Positions 1-7,782 of a DNA stretch of 64,000 nucleotides are shown here, in pieces. The notes under the pieces were generated by a model. It was not told where the DNA came from and made no database searches. It saw only the letters and a list, made by a program, of their open reading frames with translations. Each line of letters begins with the position of its first letter. Within the stretch, counting starts at the first letter, position 1. The position numbers and the translations under genes were made by a program. The DNA is from an uncultured Clostridia bacterium (GTDB taxonomy: Bacteria > Bacillota > Clostridia > TANB77 > CAG-508): contig CAQDYY010000005.1 of NCBI GenBank assembly GCA_948777935.1, positions 1 to 64,000 of the forward strand. The letters run 5' to 3'.

Positions 1-2
1 AA

Positions 3-226
3 GATATGCTAGGATGTGTAGAAATGGTATGGGAAGAAGCATTAAATAAAGGATGAAAGAAGGAATGAAAGAAGGAATGAAAGAAGGAATAAACAAAGGA
101 AAAAAAGAAGAAAGAAGGAATATTATAAATAGTATGTTAAAAAAAGGAATAAATATAAAGGAAATACAAGAAATAACAAAAGCAACTAAAAAAGAGATAG
201 AAGGAGTAAAAGGGTTGTTATCTTAG
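3..226 (+). pseudogene. C-terminal tail of a PD-(D/E)XK (Rpn-type) nuclease gene, frameshifted
   Basis: The window opens inside a gene. One frame reads MVWEEALNKG and stops at TGA (54-56). Coding sense resumes in another frame from the ATG at 53 with three 12-base units encoding MKEG, then a basic stretch and a short helix ending at TAG 224-226. Glu/Lys/Gly repeats followed by a short C-terminal helix are typical of Rpn/PDDEXK-type nucleases, and a full-length relative lies at 57701-58662. The break looks like loss of one base at a repeat boundary (GGATG where the other units read GGAATG). No CGG is present, so this break differs from the +1 sites in the other split genes and is better seen as decay. 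The end overlaps the convergent ttcA-like gene by nine bases. Confidence 0.6.
53..88 (+). repeat. 12-bp tandem repeat, three units
   Basis: Three consecutive copies of a 12-base unit encode Met-Lys-Glu-Gly. Slippage in this array is the likely cause of the frame change at 53-56. Confidence 0.8.
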
Positions 227-941
227 TCTAGACTCACCCCATCCCTTTATATTGCTTCTTTCAATTGCACCAAACAAATTAGCACGAATATGGGGGATAT
301 CTATTTGTAAATCTTTTATCATTTTTTTCATATCTTCTCTTTTAGAAATACCATCCATAGGGCAAGTTTTTGGCATAACTGTAATATTACTCTTTTTAAT
401 AAATTTTTTAATCTCTTTTTCAGGAGTATAAATTAAAGGTCTAATAAGAGTCATTTTAGAACGATCCATATAGCTTACTGGTGCAAAAGTAGAAATACTT
501 CCAGTATAAAATAAATTTAACAAAAAAGTCTCTAAAACATCATCTTCATTATGTCCTAAAGCAATTTTATTACAACCCTCTCTAATAGCCGTAGTATTTA
601 AAATACCACGGCGAAGATTTGCACACAGTGAACAGGGATTTTTCTCTTTTCTAATATCAAAAACAATTTCTTTAATATGGCTTTCTTCGCAAAATAAAGG
701 AACATCTATATTGTTACAAATATCTTCTAATAAAGAACGATTAAAAAATTCAAAACCGAGGGTCAACACTAATAGCAATTAAGTGAAACCTTTTAGGGTA
801 AAACCTCTGTAAAGCTTTAAGAGCCATAAGTAAAGTAATAGAATCTTTACCACCAGATAATCCTACAGCAATTTTATCATCCTCATCGATCATATTATAA
901 TCTTCTATAGCCTTTCTTAAACAACTAAGTATTTTTTGCAT
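218..941 (-). CDS. ttcA: PP-loop ATPase of the TtcA family (tRNA 2-thiolation), read through one CGG +1 site
   Basis: Predicted tRNA sulfur-transfer enzyme that adenylates a tRNA base before thiolation. The PP-loop SGGKDS is at residues 29-34, and the family pair of cysteines (CSLC) is at 103-106, with a further Cys in KTCPMDG. About 240 residues, slightly shorter than E. coli TtcA. The N-terminal frame runs from ATG 941 to the codon CGG at 758-756 (codon 62), where the conserved sequence continues in the +1 frame: SVDP, then G (GGT), then FEFF. In the zero frame a stop (TGA) follows at once. A TtcA-like or related TtcA/TtuA enzyme is clear; the exact target base (C32) is inferred. Confidence 0.85.
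756..758 (-). other. CGG +1 frameshift site, ttcA-like codon 62
   Basis: Codon order CCT CGG TTT TGA in the zero frame; skipping the C gives CCT GGT TTT GAA, restoring DPGFEF. Confidence 0.85.
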
Positions 942-1093
942 AATAATCTCTCCTTGTATTATTATTATACAAGCAAATTAAATAAAATTCAATCAAAAAG
1001 AAAGAAGATATTAAAGATAAGGATTGTATAATTTAACATAATGTGGTAAAATATAGTAGAAACACCAATAAAGGCAAGTAGGAGGTAACTAGT

Positions 1094-1312
1094 ATGAAAA
1101 TTGGAGTGCAAAAAACGGGGCTGTACCACTATAATTTGTATGTAAAAAGATTTATCTTCTTTATACAAAAAATTGGAACTGCCACCATCAGCCTAGACGG
1201 CAAGCGGATTAATTTAAATATGAATCCAAGGTGGTGGGGGTATGCTAGAGACATAGGAGAGTATATTGAAAAAGAGTATCTTTTACAGCAAGAAAACAAG
1301 CAGGGTAGTTAG
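1094..1312 (+). CDS. Small hypothetical protein, 72 aa, foreign-looking
   Basis: A short ORF with a strong Shine-Dalgarno (GGAGG about nine bases before ATG 1094). The product is basic and aromatic (IGTATISLDGKRINLN, then MNPRWWGYARDIG) with a charged C-terminus and no recognised domain. Its codon use (GGG, CTG, ACG, GGC) is richer in G and C than its neighbours. It contains an ordinary in-frame CGG (1205-1207, codon 38), which native genes here seem to avoid. If CGG causes a +1 shift in this cell, the protein would end three codons later at a TAA. It is isolated between the minus-strand ttcA-like and mazF-like genes. Probably an acquired gene or a mobile-element remnant; function unknown. 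Confidence 0.55.
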   Translation: MKIGVQKTGLYHYNLYVKRFIFFIQKIGTATISLDGKRINLNMNPRWWGYARDIGEYIEKEYLLQQENKQGS

Positions 1313-1508
1313 TTCTACTTTGCTTCTTGCAATAATTTTTAAGATAATGTATAATACAGGCAATAGTTACATGCGATGTATTTAAATTTTGATGATACTT
1401 TATATAGATTGCATAAAGAAATTTATCTAATCAAAAATGAAAAATGGCTTAAAATCGATTCTAGTAATCCGTTTTTTAGTTGATTTTTTAATATATGAAA
1501 TAAAAAAG

Positions 1509-1528
1509 AGAGAGCGTTAGAGCTCTCT
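1509..1528 (-). terminator. Hairpin with T-run on the minus strand
   Basis: Perfect 7-bp stem (AGAGAGC/GCTCTCT) with a 6-base loop, followed on the minus strand by TTTTTT. It would terminate minus-strand transcription, possibly a second stop after the MazF-like gene. Confidence 0.5.
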
Positions 1529-1610
1529 AGAAAATGCTTATAAGCCAAAGTTTATTAAGTCTTAATAAACAGATAATATATGTATATCCATTTTTATAAA
1601 AAATATGCAT

Positions 1611-1645
1611 AAAAAAAGGAACTATGCATTTTGAGCGCATAGTTC
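1611..1645 (-). terminator. Rho-independent terminator of the MazF-like gene
   Basis: Perfect 8-bp stem AACTATGC/GCATAGTT (1620-1627 with 1637-1644), followed on the minus strand by a T-run (1611-1617). It lies about 120 bases after the stop of the MazF-like gene. Confidence 0.6.
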
Positions 1646-1764
1646 AGAAATACTCTTTATATAGAGTCAAAGCCTTTCGGCAGATACAGTTAACATAACA
1701 ATTAACTATTTGTAAATTAATAATAACACTAGTATTGAAAAAAGTCAACACTTTATTTAAAAAA

Positions 1765-2331
1765 TTATTGTAAATCTAATTGTATTTTTAGAGTTTTACT
1801 AATTTCATCTATCTTCGATTGTTTTAACTTCCCAATTTTTTTACCTAAACGAGCTTTGTCTATAGTAGTTATATCTGAAATTATAACTCTAGAAGGGTCT
1901 TTTGATAAAATAACATCATTTTCCATATCTAGACTAGTTATTTGTACCTGATATTTAGGGTTTATTTTATTTCCATCTCCTTCTATAGGTAATACATTTA
2001 CTTTTTCGGCATGTATATTTTGGTTTTCATTTTGAATAATTACAACTGGATGGGTTCCACATAATTCTTTTCCAACACCCTCTGTTATAGAAGCATTATA
2101 TATTTCACCTCTTGTAGGAACAATAGGATGTACTCTGTTATAGCTCATTTTTCTTAATTGTGAATTTTCATAAGATTCATAACTCATTTTACACACTGCA
2201 GGAATATCTTTAATAATTGCAGACATTTTTCTAAAAGAAGTATTTTTTATATTTGACAATATTCCACTAAACATAGAAGACAATGAAGATTTATTTGGTT
2301 CCTCTAAATTTCTCAATTCGTTATAGTTCAT
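1765..2331 (-). CDS. MazF/PemK-like toxin-family protein with N-terminal extension
   Basis: The C-terminal two thirds (from about residue 75) has the PemK/MazF fold signature: RGEIYNASI, then a glycine-rich turn, then HPVVIIQNE, an internal NVLPIEG strand and a closing VIISDITTID segment. MazF enzymes are sequence-specific endoribonucleases. MazF is usually about 110 residues; this protein has 188 because of a helical N-terminal extension of about 70 residues that I cannot assign. No antitoxin ORF lies immediately upstream in the same operon, so this may be a solitary regulator-type MazF or a toxin whose antidote is the N-terminal region. Start ATG 2331 is preceded by AGCGAGGTGAAAGT. Native-like codon use and no CGG. 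Confidence 0.7.
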   Translation of the reverse strand: MNYNELRNLEEPNKSSLSSMFSGILSNIKNTSFRKMSAIIKDIPAVCKMSYESYENSQLRKMSYNRVHPIVPTRGEIYNASITEGVGKELCGTHPVVIIQNENQNIHAEKVNVLPIEGDGNKINPKYQVQITSLDMENDVILSKDPSRVIISDITTIDKARLGKKIGKLKQSKIDEISKTLKIQLDLQ

Positions 2332-2892
2332 ACTTTCACCTCGCTTTGCCCGATAATCTTATCACGTTTTATAGAAAATAACAATAGAAAATGTCGAAAA
2401 ATAGTACAAGTAGAAAGATGTGGAATTTGACAAATACTGGTAATAATGTTACAATAATCAAGAATTAATAATACACATATGGGGTGTAGGAAAATTTAGG
2501 GTAGTAGTGATACTGCTCTTTTCTGTACCCTAAACATACATAAAATAACAATAGAAGTAACAGAAAAACGAAAAAAGTAAAATTTTTGTATTTTTTTGTA
2601 ACGAAGTGGCGATTAAAAGACTCATATTATATGAAGGCATAAAAAGAGAAGTAGATTTAGTCCTGCAAGATTTAAAGCTACCTCTCGTGAAAGACATATA
2701 ATAGCCCATACACAAGGTTATTATACGTCTTTTTCTAAAAGATGTCAATTATTACCAAAATGGAGGGAAAGATATGGAAAGGGGAATTTTAGAGGAGATT
2801 GTGAAAAAGTGCAAAATCAAAAAAAGAATATGAAGTTTTAATTAAGATATTGATAAATACTTAAAAATATTATAAAATAAGCAAAGTAATAT
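2332..2892. other. Gene-poor region between mazF-like gene and tRNA-Arg
   Basis: No intact gene with a good start was found. 2637-2841 on the plus strand reads as a coding remnant (listed separately); the rest is AT-rich. Confidence 0.5.
2637..2841 (+). pseudogene. Coding remnant, about 67 codons without a start
   Basis: One plus frame is open to the TAA at 2839-2841 and reads like protein (RERHIIAHTQGYYTSF, then KRCQLLPKWRERYGKG). The preceding segment (from about 2605) is open in another frame (AIKRLILYEG). No start codon or Shine-Dalgarno fits, so this looks like a decayed gene with a frame break. I do not recognise the family. Confidence 0.3.
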
Positions 2893-2968
<76 letters not shown>

Positions 2969-2982
2969 AAGTTTTTAAAGAT

Positions 2983-4500
2983 TTATAAATTCTCTTTTTC
3001 GATCTCAACTAAATCAATATTTTTTATAGAAGGGTCATATAAAGATTTACCCATGTAGTTAAACCTAGAACCATGGCAAGGACAATCCCAAGTTTTGTCT
3101 AAATTATTCCAAGAAAGTTCACAACCGAAGATGAGAACAAATAGGTTTTAATGCAAAATATTTACCTTTTTTATCTCTATAAATACCAAGCTTAGTACCA
3201 TCTAATTCTATAATTTTTCCTTCATCATATTCAATAGAAGATAAGGTATCATCTGGGATTTTAAACTTATCTAAAACTAAAGAAGTAGTAGTTTGTTTTA
3301 GCATATTAACAAACTCTGTACCATTTTCGATAGGGTGAAATCTTGTAGATTTAAATGTATCAAAATAAGGATTTTCTCTATCCATAATCATATCAGTTAT
3401 AATATTTGCTGAAACATTAGAAGTAGTCATACCCCATTTCTTAAAGCCAGTAGCTACATACATATTTGGCATTAAACTAGAAAACTCGCCTATATAAGGA
3501 ATTTTATCTAAAGGGATACAATCTTCTGTATTCCACCTATACAATATATTAGCATCTGGAAATAATTCTTTTGCTCGATTTTCTAAATTTATATAACAAT
3601 TAGATAAATCTTCTTTTGTACCAGTCTTATGTTCAGATCCTCCCATTATAACAAGTCTTTTATCACCATAAGGAACTGTTCTTAAAGAACAAATAGGTGA
3701 TTTAGTATTTATATACATACCATTAAACAGATTAGAATTTGTAGTAAATCCAATTAAATAAGAAGTTTCTTGGTACATTTTTAAAAAATAAAAACCAGGA
3801 GCATTAATAATAGGGTAATGACAAGCTAAAACAACATATTTAGCGTGAACAGTATGCGTATCTGTTTTTATACCATAAACCCCATCTTTTTTATCAATGT
3901 CAAAAACTTTTGTATTCTCATAAATATCTCCACCATTTTTTATAATACATTCACATAAGCCTTTACAATATTTTATAGGGTGAAATTGCGCTTGATTTGG
4001 GAATTTGATACCTGCTAAAGTTTTAAAGGGAAGAGAAGTATCTTCTACAAATTCAGCAGGAAAACCAATAGAATTTACACTTGCTACTTCATCTTTTATT
4101 TTTTGTACTTCATCATTCATATCAGTATAAACATAAGAATCTTGCCACTCAAAATCACAATCAATATCTTCTGTATCTATTATTTCTTTTATATTTTTAA
4201 TAGCGTACTCATTAGCATCTAAATAGCTTTTAGCAAAATCTTTACTAAAAGTATTAATTAAATAATCATAAAACAATCCATGCTGAGATGTAATTTTAGC
4301 AGTAGTATTTCCGTGTAGCATGAGAAGCTACTTTATTTTTCTCCAAAATACAAACATCATAACCATTTTTAGTTAAATAATAAGCAGTAGAAAGACCAGT
4401 AATTCCGTCCTCCAATAATTGCAACATCCACACTTAAATCTTTCTCAAGTTTAGGGAATTGCTTTAAATTAACCGAATCTATCCAATAAGAATTATCCAT
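2983..4500 (-). CDS. FAD-dependent oxidoreductase with C-terminal Rieske [2Fe-2S] domain (YhfW-like), three CGG +1 sites
   Basis: Reading +1 through three CGG codons gives one 504-residue protein. An N-terminal DAO-type FAD domain has GGGITG at 30-35; the long substrate region follows; and the C-terminal Rieske motifs are CSHLGC and CPCHGS, the [2Fe-2S] ligands. This is the architecture and length of Bacillus YhfW-type proteins (about 509 residues). The sites are at codons 32, 63 and 458; each falls on a conserved glycine, and the second and third are in frame only if the earlier shifts happen. Start ATG 4500 follows a good AGGAGG. The substrate is unknown; a cytoplasmic amine or amino-acid oxidase-like redox enzyme is likely. 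Confidence 0.87.
3125..3127 (-). other. CGG +1 frameshift site, Rieske protein codon 458
   Basis: Zero frame CTT CGG TTG TGA; skipping the C gives CTT GGT TGT GAA, restoring the Rieske motif CSHLGCE. Confidence 0.88.
4311..4313 (-). other. CGG +1 frameshift site, Rieske protein codon 63
   Basis: Zero frame ACA CGG AAA TAC TAC TGC TAA; skipping the C gives ACA GGA AAT ACT ACT, restoring HATGNTT. Confidence 0.85.
4405..4407 (-). other. CGG +1 frameshift site, Rieske protein codon 32
   Basis: Zero frame GGA GGA CGG AAT TAC; skipping the C gives GGA GGA GGA ATT ACT, restoring the dinucleotide-binding GGGITG motif. Confidence 0.88.
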
Positions 4501-4565
4501 AAAAAACCTCCTAATATTAGTAGTTTTACCAGTATTAGGAGATTTATTCTAGATTATTTATAATT

Positions 4566-4735
4566 TAAATAAAGAGTAATAATATTAATCTTAAAAAATT
4601 CCGTCCTCCAAGGCGTTTAAGTATAATTGGTTTTAACAAGAAAGATACACACTATACTCCCAGAAAAAGAAATATGACGCCTTTGGCTAACAGGTCGAAC
4701 TCGTTTTTTAAAATTAATATTATTACTCTTTATAT
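4566..4735. repeat. Long imperfect palindrome (about 170 bp)
   Basis: Outer arms of about 30 bases pair almost perfectly (the left arm begins AATAAAGAGTAATAAT, the right arm ends ATTATTACTCTTTATA), and an inner pair CCAAGGCGT/ACGCCTTTGG is nested inside. It lies downstream of rlmH, like the palindromes at 26131, 59773 and 62275. Either a structured RNA or terminator, or a mobile core inserted in a terminator hairpin. Confidence 0.65.
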
Positions 4736-4748
4736 TGTATTGCTAATG

Positions 4749-4798
4749 TAGGGGCACCGTTTGTGGGAATACCTGTTAGAAATGACACCACTGTGCCC
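4749..4798. repeat. 50-bp GGGCAC...GTGCCC repeat, copy 1
   Basis: Member of a seven-copy intergenic family (others at 10413, 10490, 14987, 20518, 26058, 62962). It starts TAGGGGCACCGTTTGTGGG, has a central GACACCACT and ends GTGCCC, so the ends are complementary. Confidence 0.85.
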
Positions 4799-4819
4799 AT
4801 AAAAATACAATTTTATATT

Positions 4820-5299
4820 TTACCAATGATAAGTTTCACCTTTTGAAATCTTAAAAGCCCTAAATAATTGCTCTAACAAAAAAACACGAATTAATTGATG
4901 AGGAAAAGTCATCTTAGAAAAGCAAATTTTCTCATTTACTTTTAATAAGACATCTTTTGTAAGACCTAAAGTTCCTCCAATAATAAAAGTAATACTACTA
5001 TTATAATTTAAAGCAATATCATCAATCTTTTTAGAAAAATCCTCACTAGAATACATAGAGCCAGTTAAATCTAAAGCAATAACATATGAATTTTTTATAT
5101 GTTCTAATATTTTAGAAGCCTCTTTTTGCTTAATATCTTCTATAATAGAGGAATTAAGCCTATTTGGTAAAGGCTCATCTTGAATTTCTGTAATATGAAT
5201 ATTACAATATTTAGATAAACGCTTTGTATATTCTAAAACAGCGTCTTTTAAATATGTTTCTTTTAATTTACCAACGCAAACAATATTAACAGAAAGCAT
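4820..5299 (-). CDS. rlmH: 23S rRNA (pseudouridine1915-N3)-methyltransferase RlmH
   Basis: 159 residues, exactly the family length. It has the SPOUT methyltransferase fold with the AdoMet-binding knot FIIGGTLGLT, the C-terminal FPHQLIRVFLLEQLFRA and the terminal GETYHW signature. RlmH methylates pseudouridine 1915 in helix 69 of 23S rRNA on the assembled 70S ribosome. Start ATG 5299 is preceded by AGGAGG. It follows walJ on the same strand, the arrangement known from Bacillus (walJ near rlmH), although about 200 bases holding a hairpin repeat separate them. Intact, no CGG. Confidence 0.95.
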   Translation of the reverse strand: MLSVNIVCVGKLKETYLKDAVLEYTKRLSKYCNIHITEIQDEPLPNRLNSSIIEDIKQKEASKILEHIKNSYVIALDLTGSMYSSEDFSKKIDDIALNYNSSITFIIGGTLGLTKDVLLKVNEKICFSKMTFPHQLIRVFLLEQLFRAFKISKGETYHW

Positions 5300-5401
5300 A
5301 AAACCTCCTTATAAAATAAAATTATAGTTTTGAGGTATAAAATCCGCTCCATCACTACGCATAACTTATCCGTACGCATTAAAAATGCTACGGCTAAGAA
5401 A

Positions 5402-5466
5402 TTGTTGGCGGTTAGGCATTTTCTTTTCTTTGGCTAAAGCACGAAAAGAAAAACGTAACCGCCACG
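5402..5466. repeat. Hairpin repeat, also found at 45772
   Basis: Stem TGGCGGTTA/TAACCGCCA with a nested TTTTCTTTTC/GAAAAGAAAA pair. A near-identical stretch (GCATTTTCTTTTC through CCACGTGGAGCTACTT) recurs at 45772-45828, so this is a dispersed element. Confidence 0.65.
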
Positions 5467-5500
5467 TGGAGCTACTTTTTACTATATAATATAATTTAAT

Positions 5501-6307
5501 CTAAATTGCAACATTTTCTAAATGGTTCTTCATACAAGTAGGCTTTACTCTACTTGCAACTTCTATATTCACATTAGTCTCACTAAAACCTGCATAATTT
5601 AACTCATCTAAAACAGACTTATAAGCCAGTTCTGGAAAATTATTTTCTTTACTTAAGTGCCCTAGCATAACCTCTTGCAAACCAGAATTAATTAATTTCG
5701 CAATAGTCTTACCAGCCAACTCATTAGACAAATGACCATTAGGACCAGCAATCCTTGTTTTTAGCAAATATGGATATCTAGAACACTTTAAAACCTCAGG
5801 TTCATAATTTGCCTCTAACATCAAAAATTTGCTATCTTCTAAACAATCAATAATATTTGTAGTCATATGCCCAATATCAGTAGCAACACTAAATTTCTCT
5901 TTATTAGATGTAAAATTGAACCCACATGGATCAGTAGCATCATGAGGAATAGAAAAAGGGTGAATTAAAACATCTTCAATTTCAAAATCCTCATTTGTTA
6001 AAAAGAACTTTATATTTGAATCAGATATTTTATCTTTTTGAGGCTTCATAGCATCCCAAGTTTTTGCATTTGCGAAAACTGGAATATCATATTTATTAGA
6101 AATTGTACCCAAACTTTGAATATGGTCAGAATGTTCATGAGTAACTAATATAGCATCAATATCTGAAATAGGAGTACCAACCTGTTCTAGTCCTTCTACA
6201 ACTTTTTTAGCACTTACACCACTATCAATTAAAATATTACAATTATCACTTTTTAATAATAAACTATTACCAGTACTACCACTATATAAACTATAAAAAC
6301 TTAACAT
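5501..6307 (-). CDS. walJ: MBL-fold hydrolase of the WalJ/YycJ family
   Basis: 268 residues from ATG 6307 (MLSFYSLYSGSTGN). A longer upstream start is possible but would run back into murA. The zinc-binding HEHSDH motif is at 57-62, further metal ligands include the GHLS and GHLSKEN segments, and the N-terminal SGSTGNS and C-terminal AS-R motifs are typical of YycJ. In Bacillus WalJ is linked to the WalRK cell-wall regulon and coordination of division with replication; its substrate is not established. It lies 16 bases after murA on the same strand and is probably co-transcribed with it. Confidence 0.88.
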   Translation of the reverse strand: MLSFYSLYSGSTGNSLLLKSDNCNILIDSGVSAKKVVEGLEQVGTPISDIDAILVTHEHSDHIQSLGTISNKYDIPVFANAKTWDAMKPQKDKISDSNIKFFLTNEDFEIEDVLIHPFSIPHDATDPCGFNFTSNKEKFSVATDIGHMTTNIIDCLEDSKFLMLEANYEPEVLKCSRYPYLLKTRIAGPNGHLSNELAGKTIAKLINSGLQEVMLGHLSKENNFPELAYKSVLDELNYAGFSETNVNIEVASRVKPTCMKNHLENVAI

Positions 6308-6323
6308 TTTATCATTTGCCTTT

Positions 6324-7623
6324 CTATTCTGACATCTCAACCAAATTTTTATTAGGGTCATCTTCTCTTACACGTTTAATATTAGCCCCAATATTTCTAA
6401 ATCTTTCTTCAATATTTTCATATCCACGGTCAATATGCTCTAAATTGTGCACTTCAGTAATACCATTTGCACAAATACCTGCAATAATAAGAGCAGCACC
6501 AGCTCTTAAATCTGTTGCACAAACAGGAGCACCATATAAAGAATCAGTACCTTCAAAAATGGCAGTTTTACCTTGTACCATAATCTTAGCACCCATTTTA
6601 TTTAGTTCATCTGTATATTGGAAACGAGATTCCCAAATACTTTCATTAATAGTACTAGTTCCTTCAGCAGTTGAAAGAACTACGCCCATTTGAGGCTGTA
6701 AATCTGTAGGAAAACCAGGATATGGTAAAGTCTTTATATTAGCCTTAGTTGGTCTTTTATCACACCATACATGAATTGTATCTCCATCAAGTTCCTCCAC
6801 ATGAGCACCAATTTCTAATAATTTTGCACTAATACACTCTAAATGTTTTGTAGTACAATTTTTGATAATCAAATCGCCACGAGAAGCAACAGCTGCTAAC
6901 ATAAAAGTTCCTGCTTCAATTTGATCTGGAACAACAGAATAAGTAACATTTCCCTCCAATTTTTCCACACCATTTATTTTAATAACATCTGTTCCTGCAC
7001 CACGAACATCAGCACCCATAGTATTTAAAAAATTTGCAACATCAACAATATGAGGTTCTTTAGCAGGGTTATCTATAACAGTAGTGCCTTTTGCTAAAAC
7101 TGCAGCAAGCATCACATTAATAGTTGCACCAACAGATACAATATCCATATAAATATTAGTTCCAACAAGTTTATTACAAGTAGCAGTAATATTACCTTGA
7201 CCAACATTTACATTAGCACCAAGAGCCTCAAAACCTTTAATATGTTGGTCAATAGGTCTTGCACCTAATTTGCAACCGTCCAGGCATTCCAACTTGTACA
7301 TCTCCACATCTACCTAAAAGAGAACCAATTAGATAGTAAGAAGCTCTAAACTTTCTAGTTAACTCTAATGGAGCCCTTGTGCAAGATATATTTCTAGAAT
7401 CAATAGTTATTGTATTTTTACCTATCCAAGTAATTTTAGCACCAAGTTCTTCTATAATTTCACAAAGCAATTTAACATCACTAATATTAGGTAAATTTTC
7501 TATAGTAGTAATTCCATTTATCAATAAAGCAGCAGGTAATATAGCAACAGCTGCATTTTTTGCACCATTAATAGAAACTTCACCTTTTAAAGGTGTACCA
7601 CCTGTAATAACTAATTTTTCCAA
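6324..7623 (-). CDS. murA: UDP-N-acetylglucosamine 1-carboxyvinyltransferase, read through one CGG +1 site
   Basis: Catalyses the first committed step of peptidoglycan synthesis, transfer of enolpyruvate from PEP to UDP-GlcNAc in the cytoplasm. With the +1 shift the protein has 432 residues, normal for MurA. GAKNAA (the catalytic Lys-Asn pair) is near residue 21, the PGGC loop with catalytic Cys117 is followed by KLGARPIDQH, and DLRAGAALIIAG is near the C-terminus. The break is at CGG 7278-7276 (codon 116), the glycine immediately before the catalytic cysteine, so no active enzyme could be made without the frame change. No second murA copy is visible in the window. Start ATG 7623 follows GGAGG. 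Confidence 0.95.
7276..7278 (-). other. CGG +1 frameshift site, murA codon 116
   Basis: Zero frame CCT GGA CGG TTG CAA; skipping the C gives CCT GGA GGT TGC AAA, restoring PGGCKLGARP with the catalytic Cys directly after the site. Confidence 0.92.
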
Positions 7624-7728
7624 ATCAATTCCTCCAATTAATTTTAAATCAGGAACAATATATCATAAAATATAAGTATTTACAACTACTTTAAAAAAAT
7701 TAATTAAAAACCGTATTATCAGCTTTTC

Positions 7729-7757
7729 TTGACAAATGGACTTAAAAGGGATACAAT
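7729..7757 (+). promoter_or_regulatory. Sigma-A-type promoter for gdpP
   Basis: TTGACA (7729-7734), a 17-base spacer and TACAAT (7752-7757), 25 bases before the gdpP start and divergent from murA. Confidence 0.85.
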
Positions 7758-7782
7758 ATCACTATGAATAAAAGGAGGACTT

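Larger units (their letters stand above)
1313..1764. other. Gene-free stretch with two hairpins
   Basis: No convincing ORF. It contains the hairpins at 1509-1528 and 1620-1644 described separately and is otherwise AT-rich. Confidence 0.6.

Noticed and set aside
2530..2748. Minus-strand ORF between the mazF-like gene and tRNA-Arg
   Set aside because: No ribosome-binding site, biased composition, and the plus strand here reads better as a coding remnant.
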